22,281 bases of DNA from an uncultured Oscillospiraceae bacterium (GTDB taxonomy: Bacteria > Bacillota > Clostridia > Oscillospirales > Ruminococcaceae): positions 1 through 22,281 of the forward strand of contig CAJMEU010000033.1 of the NCBI GenBank assembly GCA_905212515.1, in the 5' to 3' direction. The position numbers and the translations under genes are program-made. Under the pieces are notes generated by a model that was not told where the DNA came from, did no database searches, and was given only the letters and a program-made list of their open reading frames with translations. Below, in pieces: positions 8,825 through 16,290 of this stretch. Each line of letters starts with the position of its first letter. The first letter of the stretch is position 1.

Positions 8825-9985
8825 TCACCGCGCGGCGTTGAAGATGCTGAGGATGTCCTCCTTGCTGAGGGGCACATAACTGCCCACGCAGCCGTCGGCG
8901 GCCTTCTGGGCCATGATGTCGAAATGGATGTCGTCGATGCCCACTTCTTTCAGCGCGGCCGGCAGACCCAGGTTGCGGAAGAAATCGCGGGTGCACTGGA
9001 TCGCCTGCCGGGCGGTATCCATGGGCGCGGCGTTTTTGTCCAAGCCCCAGACATTGACGCCGTACTCGGCGAATTTATCCGCGGTCTTCTCACTGAGAAC
9101 ATGATCCATCCAGAACGGCGTCAGGATCGCCAGCCCCTCGCCGTGGGTGATGTCGTAGAAGGCGCTCAGCTCGTGCTCCATAGGATGGACGCACCAGGCC
9201 ACTCTGGCGCCTTCGGACAGCAGTTCGTGAATGGCCAGGCTGGAGCACCACATCAGGTTGGCGCGGGCATCATAGTCATCGGGTTTCTCCAGGGCGATGG
9301 GCGCGTACTGGATGCAGACTTTCAGCAGCCCTTCGCAGAACCGGGCCTGGACGTCGGCCTTATCGATGCTGGTGAAATAATTCTCGAAAATGTGGCTCAT
9401 CATGTCGGCGGTGCCGGCGGCCGTCTGCTTCTTGGAGACGGTGAAGGTATAGCTGGGGTCCAGGATGGACATGGTGGGCCGCATATAAGGCGAGCCGGTG
9501 CCCCATTTCTCGTTTTTGGTCAGGTCGGAGATGACGGCAAAATTGTCCATCTCCGAGCCGGTGGCTGACAGTGTGAGTACCGCGAAGATGGGCAGAGCCT
9601 TTTGAATTTTTGGGGGCTGCAGAACCAAATCCCAGGCGTCGCCGTCGTAGCAGGCAGCCGCTGCGATCACCTTGGAACAGTCGATCACGCTGCCGCCGCC
9701 GATGGCCAGCACCAGGTCGATGTTCTCCTTTTTGCAAAGCTCCGCTCCGCGCCGAACGGTCTCGATGCGGGGGTTCGGCTCCACGCCGGCACATTCGAAC
9801 ACCGTCAGCCCGGCGTCGTTCAACAGCTGTATGGCCTGGTCGTAAAGGCCCGTTTTCTTGATGCTGCCGCCGCCGTATACCAGCAGCACGCTTTTTCCGT
9901 AATCAGCCAGGTCGGCCAGGTGAGAGATCTGGCCCTTACCGAAATGGATCCGGGTGGGGTTGGAATAGGTGAAATTGGTCATCAT
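8825..9985 (-). CDS. Iron-containing (group III) alcohol dehydrogenase, YqhD/BdhA type
   Basis: This 386-residue protein is a group III metal-dependent alcohol dehydrogenase of the YqhD / butanol dehydrogenase branch, reducing aldehydes with NAD(P)H in the cytosol. An N-terminal dinucleotide domain carries FGKGQI near 16, GGGSIKKTGLYDQ near 39 and AIGGGSVIDCSK with G96-G97-G98-S99. The C-terminal metal domain carries D194 and H198 (TADMMSH), H267 (CVHPMEHELS) and H281 (ITHGEG). These four residues fall at the same positions I recall for the metal ligands of E. coli YqhD. The length is normal. ATG 9985 is preceded by an AAGGAAGG ribosome site. The gene has its own promoter region and lies just downstream of the LysR gene, separated by a terminator. 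The natural substrate (butyraldehyde, acetaldehyde, methylglyoxal or another aldehyde) cannot be told from the sequence. Confidence 0.95.
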   Translation of the reverse strand: MMTNFTYSNPTRIHFGKGQISHLADLADYGKSVLLVYGGGSIKKTGLYDQAIQLLNDAGLTVFECAGVEPNPRIETVRRGAELCKKENIDLVLAIGGGSVIDCSKVIAAAACYDGDAWDLVLQPPKIQKALPIFAVLTLSATGSEMDNFAVISDLTKNEKWGTGSPYMRPTMSILDPSYTFTVSKKQTAAGTADMMSHIFENYFTSIDKADVQARFCEGLLKVCIQYAPIALEKPDDYDARANLMWCSSLAIHELLSEGARVAWCVHPMEHELSAFYDITHGEGLAILTPFWMDHVLSEKTADKFAEYGVNVWGLDKNAAPMDTARQAIQCTRDFFRNLGLPAALKEVGIDDIHFDIMAQKAADGCVGSYVPLSKEDILSIFNAAR

Positions 9986-10027
9986 GGTGTCTGTCCTTCC
10001 TTTCTGATTCTGCTTTTTTGTGGATAT

Positions 10028-10088
10028 CTACCAATAACATGGTAGCACAGGAAAGGCAGCTTCGTCCAATACCAGAAAAATGTGGACG
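10028..10088 (-). promoter_or_regulatory. Promoter and nested dyads upstream of the alcohol dehydrogenase gene
   Basis: On the - strand, TTGGAC (10069-10064) and an extended -10 TGCTACCAT (10047-10039) are 19 bases apart, a long spacing that the TGC extension may offset. Two inverted repeats sit on these elements: CTACCA/TGGTAG (10028-10045, 6-base spacer) covers the -10, and CGTCCA/TGGACG (10063-10088, 14-base spacer) covers the -35. That placement fits operators for a repressor or activator. The adjacent LysR protein is the obvious candidate, but this is inference. Confidence 0.45.
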
Positions 10089-10094
10089 TATTCC

Positions 10095-10129
10095 AAAAAA
10101 TCATACCTTCCGGCCTGTACTGCCGGAAG
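10095..10129 (-). terminator. Terminator after the LysR gene
   Basis: Perfect 8-base arms CTTCCGGC (10107-10114) and GCCGGAAG (10122-10129) flank a 7-base loop, about 10 bases past the LysR stop. Reading leftward, six T residues (10100-10095) follow after six bases. This separates LysR transcription from the dehydrogenase gene. Confidence 0.65.
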
Positions 10130-10138
10130 AGGGGCGCC

Positions 10139-11080
10139 TTACTGGGCAGCGCCAGCGTCGCCGTGCTTGTGCAGAAAATCCTTGATCTGCTTTTCTACGT
10201 GCTGGACAAGGGCGCGGATCTCAGGGTAGGTGTTATAGGCCTGGCGGGAGTAGGAGAGGACCAGCGGGGCGTTGAGGGCCTGGTTTTCAAAAGGCACGGG
10301 CACCAGCTCGCCGCTGGCCACAGCGGCGTAGCGCTTCAGGGCGGGATAATAGGAAATCGCATAGGTCTCCGGGTCCTGATGGACCAGGTCGATGACATTG
10401 ATGGCGGAATCCACATAGATGATCCTCTGGCGGGGTGTGTTTTCAATGAGACCGGGATGGGAAGATGGCGACACATCGCTTTCGGGCAGCACCAGATAGG
10501 CGTTCTTCAGCAAATCGTAATTTACAAAGGGCAGCCGGGCCAGGGGGCTGCGGGTATTGACCAGGCAGCAATAGTCTCCCTGCAGAAGAACAAGCGGTGC
10601 ATTTCCTTGCAGCTGGGTGCATTTTTCCACCCCTTCGGTCCCGTGGCAAACAAAAAGGGACAGAACGGGTTCACTGGTGCTGCGGGAAATGTATTTTTGC
10701 GGGCGGGAACACACGGTATAGTTGACAGTAAGATCCGGGTATAGCTTTTTAGCGTAGAGGATGGTCTCGGGAAAAAGGAAATCCGGGAACGAGGAATGGG
10801 TGTAGATATCGACCTTCTCCAAAGCCGAATGTCTGCACAGACCCTTCCAGCCATGGTTATAGGCCAGCACCTGCCGGGCCTCCGGCAGGATCTTTTCCCC
10901 CGCCGGCGTCAGGGAGATGCCGGCGTCTGTGCGCACAAACAGGGACAGGCCCAAATCCTTCTCCAGCAGCTGCAGGGATTTGCTCAGGCTGGGCTGGGCG
11001 ATGTACAGCTTCTGTGCAGCCTCACTGATCGAGCGGGACTCGGAGAGGGTGACGAAATATTTCAGCATCTGGATCTTCAT
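10139..11080 (-). CDS. LysR-family transcriptional regulator
   Basis: This 313-residue DNA-binding protein has the LysR layout. An N-terminal winged helix-turn-helix (about residues 1-60: LKYFVTLSESRSISEAAQKLYIAQPSLSKSLQLLE read in pieces, then DLGLSLFVRTDAGISLTPAGE) is followed by a linker helix and a periplasmic-binding-protein-like effector domain. The frame stays open upstream to 11194, but AGGAGG at 11097-11092 and the family's usual N-terminus fix ATG 11080. It is transcribed divergently from the UroD-like gene at 11258 with a 177-base shared control region, the classic arrangement for a LysR activator of the neighbouring operon. The effector is unknown; given the operon, a sulfur-containing or methylated amino acid is a reasonable guess only. 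Confidence 0.93.
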   Translation of the reverse strand: MKIQMLKYFVTLSESRSISEAAQKLYIAQPSLSKSLQLLEKDLGLSLFVRTDAGISLTPAGEKILPEARQVLAYNHGWKGLCRHSALEKVDIYTHSSFPDFLFPETILYAKKLYPDLTVNYTVCSRPQKYISRSTSEPVLSLFVCHGTEGVEKCTQLQGNAPLVLLQGDYCCLVNTRSPLARLPFVNYDLLKNAYLVLPESDVSPSSHPGLIENTPRQRIIYVDSAINVIDLVHQDPETYAISYYPALKRYAAVASGELVPVPFENQALNAPLVLSYSRQAYNTYPEIRALVQHVEKQIKDFLHKHGDAGAAQ

Positions 11081-11111
11081 CGTTACGCACACCTCCTGGT
11101 CTTGGGCATTC

Positions 11112-11128
11112 TGCATAAAAGTTATGCA
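11112..11128. promoter_or_regulatory. 17-bp perfect palindrome, candidate LysR operator
   Basis: TGCATAA-AAG-TTATGCA has perfect 7-base arms and contains two overlapping T-N11-A patterns, the LysR-box form. It lies in the lysR leader, 32 bases before the start codon and about 130 bases before the divergent operon start. That position suits autoregulation more than direct activation of the operon. Confidence 0.5.
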
Positions 11129-11192
11129 AAAATACCTATAGATTTTTTTCACGGGCCTAAGCTTTTTAAGTATTAGACAAAATCTCAATCTC

Positions 11193-11222
11193 ATGATAAG
11201 CTATTATTAGTCTTTATGTCAA
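11193..11222 (-). promoter_or_regulatory. Promoter for the LysR gene, overlapping the divergent operon control region
   Basis: On the - strand, a consensus TTGACA (11222-11217) and TATCAT (11198-11193) are 18 bases apart, giving a lysR leader of roughly 105 bases. On the + strand, TATTAT (11202-11207) is a possible -10 for the UroD-like operon without a recognisable -35, as often seen for LysR-activated promoters. The two promoters would overlap face to face. Confidence 0.5.
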
Positions 11223-11257
11223 TTGATTGCGATAAAAAATTAGGAGTGTGATCAAGA

Positions 11258-12259
11258 ATGACAAGGCGCGAGAGATTTATGAAGTTCCTGGCCGGTGAGC
11301 CGGTAGACCGTGTCCCCGTTGCCTTCTTCCATCACTTCTGCGGGCCGAGCGAGTGGTTCCGCGGGTTGGAAAACGAGGAGATCTTTCAGAAAAACATCGA
11401 TGGTCACCGCAAAGCCCTGGAGGTCTTTGATCCCGATGTGATCAAGATCATGAATGACTCTTTGATGATTATGCCGCTGGACACCTCCTTTGTAGAGAAA
11501 CCCTCCGATCTGCGCAAGATCCAGCCCCCGACGGTGGATTCGCCTTACGGCCGCAAGACCCGTGAGCTGACCATGAAAGTAAAAGAGATCTACGCGGGCA
11601 AAGACGCCCCGATCTATGCCACCGGTTTCTCGCCCATCATGGTGCTGAAAAGCAGCATCGACGGCATGGAGTTCGTGAACCCCCGCCTGCCCAAAATGCT
11701 GGAAGAAGACCCTGAGTCCGTCGTGGCCGCGCTGAACATCCTGGCCGACGCTATCATGGACCTGAACGAAATGCTCATCAAAGAATGCGGTGTGGACGGC
11801 ATTTACTTCAGCGTGAACAACCAGTCCCACTTCATCCCCGACGAGCTCTTCACCAAATATGTGGCTGACACCGACAAGAAAGTCATGGAGCACGCCAATA
11901 AGCTCAGCCCCATCAACCTGCTGCACATCTGCGGCTATCACGGCCGGGGCAATAACCTCGAGCTGTTCAAGGAGTATCCCGCCGCTGCCTACAACATCGC
12001 CGTTTACGCCGAAGGCGTTTCCCTCAGCGCCGGCAAAAAACTGTTCGGCGGCAAGCCCGTGTTCGGCGGCTTCGCACAGGATACCGTGATCTACAAAGGC
12101 ACTAGGGAAGAGGTCAAGAAGGCTACCTGGGATATCCTGGACGAGTGCGGCCAGCTGGGCGTCATGATCGGCGCGGACTGCACGGTGCCCAACGATATCG
12201 ACGACGACCGCTTTAACTGGGTCCGCGACGCGGCCATTGAATACGCCGAAAAACATTAA
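11258..12259 (+). CDS. UroD-superfamily zinc methyltransferase-like protein (MtaA/MtbA-like)
   Basis: This 333-residue protein belongs to the uroporphyrinogen decarboxylase superfamily (RERFMKFLAGEPVDRVPV at the N-terminus, GFSPIMVLKSS near 128). It lacks the heme-pathway signature (RQAGRY) of true UroD. It carries H223-x-C225 (LLHICGYHG) and C308 (GADCTVPND), matching the HxC...C zinc-ligand pattern of methylcobamide:thiol methyltransferases such as MtaA/MtbA, so methyl transfer to or from a thiol is more likely than heme synthesis. No corrinoid protein or MttB-type partner is present here, so the methyl donor is unknown. The start ATG has AGGAG 11 bases upstream. The next gene begins 12 bases after the stop, so it leads an operon with the cysteine desulfidase and permease genes. 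A LysR gene is divergent to it. Confidence 0.85.
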   Translation: MTRRERFMKFLAGEPVDRVPVAFFHHFCGPSEWFRGLENEEIFQKNIDGHRKALEVFDPDVIKIMNDSLMIMPLDTSFVEKPSDLRKIQPPTVDSPYGRKTRELTMKVKEIYAGKDAPIYATGFSPIMVLKSSIDGMEFVNPRLPKMLEEDPESVVAALNILADAIMDLNEMLIKECGVDGIYFSVNNQSHFIPDELFTKYVADTDKKVMEHANKLSPINLLHICGYHGRGNNLELFKEYPAAAYNIAVYAEGVSLSAGKKLFGGKPVFGGFAQDTVIYKGTREEVKKATWDILDECGQLGVMIGADCTVPNDIDDDRFNWVRDAAIEYAEKH

Positions 12260-12271
12260 GGAGTTATGATT

Positions 12272-13546
12272 ATGCTGACACCTGAGATTCAAAACGCTTT
12301 TGTGTCTATTTTGACCGATGAGCTGAAGCTGGCTACGGGCTGTACCGAACCCATCGCCATGGCATACTGCGCGGCCAAAATGCGGGAAGTGCTGGGCGCT
12401 GTGCCCGAGAAGATCCTGGCGGAGCTTTCCGGCAATATTCTGAAAAACGTCAAAAGCGTAACTGTTCCCAACACCGGCGGCATGAAGGGCACGAAAGCCG
12501 CTTTGGCGGCTGGTGTGATTGCCGGACAGGCGGATCAGGAACTTCAGGTTATTTCCGCAGTCTCGAAGGAACAGTATCCCGCCATCGCGGAGTATTGTGA
12601 GAAAACGCCCATCGAGGTCGTCTGCATGGATACGCCCCATCTGCTGGATATCCGGCTGACGGGATGGGCCGGCGAAAACCGGGCGGTCGTTCGGATCACC
12701 GACCACCACAACAACATCGTTTACATTGAAAAAGACGGCCAGGTCCTGTTGGAAAAAGAGCCGGCTGTCCCCACCGCCGGGCAGGCCAATCCGGAAAAAG
12801 ACCTTCTGAACCTGGGCAATATCCTGGCGTTTGCCAATGAGGTGGATCTTTCCTTGGTGCGGCCCCTGCTGGAGCGGCAGATCCGCTGTAACAGCGCGAT
12901 TGCCGAGGAGGGCCTGAAAAACGATTGGGGCTCCAATATCGGTTCTCTGCTGCTGGAGGAGTACGGCGACGATATCAAATTCGAGGCACGGGCCTGGGCC
13001 GCTGCCGGCAGCGACGCGCGCATGAGCGGCTGTGAAATGCCGGTGGTCATCCTCTCCGGTTCCGGAAATCAGGGCCTTACGGCCTCCATGCCGGTGTACC
13101 GCTATGCCAAGCACCTGAACGTCAGCGACGAGCAGATGTACCGTGCATTGATCGTCAGCGACCTTGTCACCTGCTACCAGAAGGTGGGCATCGGCGTGCT
13201 TTCCGCCTATTGCGGCGCGATCAGCGCAGGCATCGGCGCCGGCGCGGCCATCGCCTATCTGCAGGGAGCGGATGAGGACGCCATCGCCCACACCATCGTC
13301 AACGCGGCGGCCATTTTGTCCGGCACCATCTGCGACGGCGCAAAGCCGTCCTGTGCGGCCAAGATCGCCGAAAGCGTGGATGCCGGCATCATGGGCTACA
13401 AGATGCACCGCAGGGGCAGCGACTTCATTCCCGGCGACGGCATCGTCGGAGAGGATCTGCACGCGACGGTGAAAAACGTGGGCGTCCTGGCCAAAGAGGG
13501 CATGCGCGAGACAGACCGCACCATCCTCAGGATCATGACGCAGTGA
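12272..13546 (+). CDS. cyuA: L-cysteine desulfidase family protein (CyuA/YhaM, UPF0597)
   Basis: This 424-residue protein belongs to the CyuA (YhaM, UPF0597) family, related to the alpha chain of iron-sulfur serine dehydratases. The known activity in the family is breakdown of L-cysteine to sulfide, ammonia and pyruvate in the cytosol. C24 in ATGCTEP is the conserved N-terminal cysteine. C314 (YCGAISAG), C354 and C361 (GTICDGAKPSCAAK) have the spacing expected for the [4Fe-4S] site; an extra C254 lies in SGCEMPVV. A glycine-rich segment NTGGMKGTKAA lies near 70. Two ATGs are possible: AAGGAG ends 2 bases before 12266 but 8 bases before 12272, so 12272 is preferred. Its neighbours are the UroD-like gene (12 bases) and a permease (47 bases). 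Activity on another amino acid is possible. Confidence 0.88.
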   Translation: MLTPEIQNAFVSILTDELKLATGCTEPIAMAYCAAKMREVLGAVPEKILAELSGNILKNVKSVTVPNTGGMKGTKAALAAGVIAGQADQELQVISAVSKEQYPAIAEYCEKTPIEVVCMDTPHLLDIRLTGWAGENRAVVRITDHHNNIVYIEKDGQVLLEKEPAVPTAGQANPEKDLLNLGNILAFANEVDLSLVRPLLERQIRCNSAIAEEGLKNDWGSNIGSLLLEEYGDDIKFEARAWAAAGSDARMSGCEMPVVILSGSGNQGLTASMPVYRYAKHLNVSDEQMYRALIVSDLVTCYQKVGIGVLSAYCGAISAGIGAGAAIAYLQGADEDAIAHTIVNAAAILSGTICDGAKPSCAAKIAESVDAGIMGYKMHRRGSDFIPGDGIVGEDLHATVKNVGVLAKEGMRETDRTILRIMTQ

Positions 13547-13593
13547 CTGTACGGTTCTGAAACAGAGCATCAAATCAAAGAGGAGGAAATTCT

Positions 13594-14772
13594 GTGGAAA
13601 AGAAATCTTTTTGGGAATCCTTTAAAATCTGGTTCGGCATCGGAGCTTTGCTCTTCGGTACATACTGCGGCGCGAACATGGCATCCGGCGCCTATGCCGC
13701 CGGTTACATGGTCACCGTCGGCGGCGGCTGGATGCTGGTTTGGCTGCTGATGTTCTGCGTGTTCATGGCGTTCTTCTGCTCTATAGGCCTGAACTTTGTG
13801 CGCGCGTATGGCATCAAAAACTACAACCAGTACTAACTGACGCTGTGGGGCTCCCACAAACCGACCACCAACCCCGTTCTGAAAACGACCGTGGCCGCGT
13901 TCTTTGATATCTACTCCATCTTCTCCGGACTGATCACCGTAGCGGCGACTGTGGCCCTGTTCTCCACGCTGATGAACTCCCTGTTCGGCATATCCACGAT
14001 CATTGCCAGTCTGGGCGGCGTGATCCTGTTCGCGGTCCTGACGGTCAACGGCGCGGGCTTCCTGCGCAAGTTCAACACGGTCATGACGCTGTCCCTGCTG
14101 GTCTGTTTGGCGGCCTTGCTGATTGCTGTTATCTCCGACCGCGGCAGTACGCTGTTCAGCCGCATCGGCAACTTCAGCGAGGGCATCGACTGGACCGGCC
14201 CCAAAGTCACCGTGGGCGCCCACTTCGCCATGTTCCTGTCTTATTGCTGGAGCACCTCCAGCTGGGGCTCTTCGCTGTGCAACTATGCCGAGAATATCAA
14301 AACCAAAAAGGACGCCTTCGGCTCTGGCATCCTCTGCGGCCTGCTGGTCACCTTCCTGTTCGGCGTCACCAGCTTGATCGTTCTGCCCTACATGCCCGAG
14401 GCGATGTCCGATGCCCCCATCCTGATGATCTGCCAGACCTATCTGCCCAAGTTCCTGACGGCCGTGTACTGGGTCGTGGTGGTGTTCTCTGTGGTATCCA
14501 CCGCCCCCACCTTCACCTTCAATATGGCAAACCGCTGGGCCGCTGTGTGGAAAAGCGAGAAGGTCAGCCACAAGACCAAATTCTTCGTTATCTCCTTCGT
14601 GTACCTGGCCGCAGCCTGGGCCATTTCTCAGGTGGGCCTGATGGCCATCGTTCAGAAGGGCTATGTCATCATGGGCAACGTGGCGCTGCCTGCCGTGGCG
14701 CTGCCGCTGGTGTTCTCCATCTATCGTGTGTGGAAAAAGGACAAAGCGGAAAAAACTGCGGAGACCGCTTAA
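13594..14772 (+). pseudogene. YkvI-like membrane permease interrupted by an in-frame TAA
   Basis: A GTG at 13594, 7 bases after AGGAGG, opens a hydrophobic transporter of the YkvI / LeuT-fold (APC-like) type. The N-terminal GIGALLFGTYCGANMASGAYAAGY segment resembles the unwound first helix of this fold. After 80 residues a TAA (13834-13836) stops the frame, but the same frame continues without a shift (LTLWGSHKPTTNP, then about ten membrane segments) to 14772. Without the stop the protein would be 392 residues, close to the family size, ending in a lysine-rich tail (WKKDKAEKTAE). A single base change from a TAY tyrosine codon would explain it. A GTG at 13891 could restart translation, but that product would lack the first helices. 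It is third in the UroD-like / CyuA operon and is the likely importer for that pathway; the substrate is unknown. Confidence 0.8.
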
Positions 14773-14880
14773 GGACCATCCGTTAAACTGGGTGCGTCCC
14801 TGCGGGGCCCCCATCAGCCCATGAGACCCAAAACTGCAACTGTGCCGGAAGCAAAGCGATCCCATAAACCCGCACAATAG

Positions 14881-14926
14881 ACAAAACGCCCCCTGATGCA
14901 GGAACCGTTCCTCATCAGGGGGCGTT
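14881..14926 (-). terminator. Terminator for ytvI
   Basis: Perfect 14-base arms AACGCCCCCTGATG (14885-14898) and CATCAGGGGGCGTT (14913-14926) flank a 14-base loop. Reading leftward the hairpin is followed by TTTTGTCTATT, so it mainly serves ytvI, which ends at 14985. On the + strand there is no T-run, though it may also stop permease-operon transcripts. No other clear terminator follows 14772. Confidence 0.75.
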
Positions 14927-14984
14927 GTCATAAGAAATTTTCGAATGCGGTTTCCTTTCATGCAAAACCGGCCGCTTTGCGCGC

Positions 14985-16058
14985 TTACTTGAAGATCTTG
15001 AAGCCCTCCTCCCGGTCCATCTGCACCAGAATGGTGATGCCGATGGGCAGGCCGAACAACCCGATGAAACCGAACAGGGACACACCCACGAACATGCTGA
15101 TCAGCGTCACCAGCGGGTGCAGGCCGATCTGTTTGCCCACCACCCGGGGCTCCATGGCCTGGCGCACCACGGTGATGATGGCGTACAGCACCAGCAGCCC
15201 GATGCCCAGCGGAAAGTTGCCCAGGATCAGCGTGGCCACAGCCCAGGGGATCAGCACCGTGCCCGTGCCCAGCACGGGCAGGATGTCCACCAGCGCAATG
15301 ACCAGCGCCAGCAAAAAGGCGTATTGGATGCGCAGCAGGGAAAGGCCGATCAGCAGCTCCACAAACGTCAGCGTCAGCAGCAAGGCGTAGGCCCGGCCGA
15401 ATTTGAACAGCACGTCCACCGCGCTGTCCTTTACCTTAAACAGCAGTTCCCGCCCGCGCGCAGGCAGCTGGCGGGCGATGAAATTGGTGATGGTGTAGTA
15501 ATCCATCACGCAGAAGAACGACGCCACGATGGTGATGACGAAGTCCAGCATCATGCCCGGCGCCCCCGAGGCGGCGCCAGCCAGCGCGCCCATGGCGGCG
15601 GTGGAAATGGAGGTGGCCAGGCTGCCCAGGCCCGTGTTGATCTGCGCGCCGATGCTGTTCACCAGCTGGTACAAATCGGGGCTGAGGCCCCGCACCACAT
15701 CCTCGATGATGCGCTGCAGCGACACCAGCGCCGGCGAGATCACCGATTCGTACACGCCGGGCAGCGCGTAAAAGGCGTCCCGCAGCAGCACCACCAGGCG
15801 GGTGCCCAGCACGATCAGCAGCGTCACCAGCAGCACGTAGAACACGATCAGAGAAAAGATGGCCACGGTGCGACGCTTTTTCCCGGTGCGGTCCGCGATG
15901 CGGTTGATGACGGGCTTGAGCAGGAAGGCGATCAAAAAGGCCACCAAAAACGGCATCAGCACCGGAACGGCATATTTGAACGCCACATAGACCAAACCCA
16001 AAATGATACAATAATATAAAAATTTGATGATGAAGGCGCGCATTTTTTCCACCTGCAT
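14985..16058 (-). CDS. ytvI: Sporulation integral membrane protein YtvI (AI-2E transporter family)
   Basis: This 357-residue polytopic membrane protein belongs to the AI-2E / PerM family and matches the YtvI sporulation branch: the segment TFVELLIGLSLLRIQYAF followed by ALVDILPVLGTGTVLIPWA, then VRQAMEPRVVGKQIGLHPL and a final GLFGLPIGI. About seven to eight membrane helices are visible, with a long amphipathic region (about 85-165) between helices 3 and 4, typical of the family. YtvI proteins are expressed in sporulating Bacillota; the transported substrate is not established. Two ATGs are possible: GGGAGGG is 1-2 bases from ATG 16064 but 7 bases from ATG 16058, so 16058 is chosen. It is single and leftward, divergent from the Card1-like gene, and it supports a spore-forming host. 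Confidence 0.88.
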   Translation of the reverse strand: MQVEKMRAFIIKFLYYCIILGLVYVAFKYAVPVLMPFLVAFLIAFLLKPVINRIADRTGKKRRTVAIFSLIVFYVLLVTLLIVLGTRLVVLLRDAFYALPGVYESVISPALVSLQRIIEDVVRGLSPDLYQLVNSIGAQINTGLGSLATSISTAAMGALAGAASGAPGMMLDFVITIVASFFCVMDYYTITNFIARQLPARGRELLFKVKDSAVDVLFKFGRAYALLLTLTFVELLIGLSLLRIQYAFLLALVIALVDILPVLGTGTVLIPWAVATLILGNFPLGIGLLVLYAIITVVRQAMEPRVVGKQIGLHPLVTLISMFVGVSLFGFIGLFGLPIGITILVQMDREEGFKIFK

Positions 16059-16093
16059 CGGCATTCCCTCCCGGCAGCTTGTCTCTTTAAAAC

Positions 16094-16099
16094 ATTATA
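16094..16099 (-). promoter_or_regulatory. Candidate -10 element for ytvI
   Basis: A perfect TATAAT on the - strand lies about 35 bases before the ytvI start in an AT-rich stretch (16080-16160). No good -35 is seen at 16-18 bases. A sporulation sigma factor could use other sequences here. Confidence 0.3.
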
Positions 16100-16290
16100 A
16101 ACGCTTTTTGGTGAAAAATATATCGTTTCAATAAATTTTTATTGCTTTGCCATAAAAACCTGATCTTCACGGCCGTGGGCCGGGGACGGTCCACATAGCC
16201 GAAAAAATAGCCTGCGGCCATTTTGGGGTGAATATCTTGCCAGCACGGCCCCCAAACGGTATGATAAAAGCAGTAAGGGAGGAATGCCCG

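Noticed and set aside
11252..13573. A 773-codon - strand frame opposite the UroD-like and cyuA genes
   Set aside because: It crosses two clear opposite-strand genes and their spacer and has no family motif; the + strand proteins carry all expected residues.
13834..13836. Recoding or readthrough of the TAA in the permease
   Set aside because: Selenocysteine uses TGA and pyrrolysine TAG. No recoding hairpin or known readthrough context is visible, so mutation or error is simpler.
13570..14961. A 463-codon - strand frame opposite the broken permease
   Set aside because: The + strand encodes membrane helices on both sides of the TAA; the - strand product is His/Gln/Glu-rich nonsense. It is not an argument that the permease is non-coding.
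16175..16194. Hairpin GTGGGCC-GGGGAC-GGTCCAC between ytvI and the Card1-like gene
   Set aside because: One mismatch in 7-base arms and no T-run on either side; not convincing as a terminator or operator.
16228..16290. Earlier starts for the Card1-like gene (GTG 16228, ATG 16261)
   Set aside because: Neither has a ribosome site, whereas AAGGGAGG is 8 bases before TTG 16291 and the family N-terminus begins MKTL.
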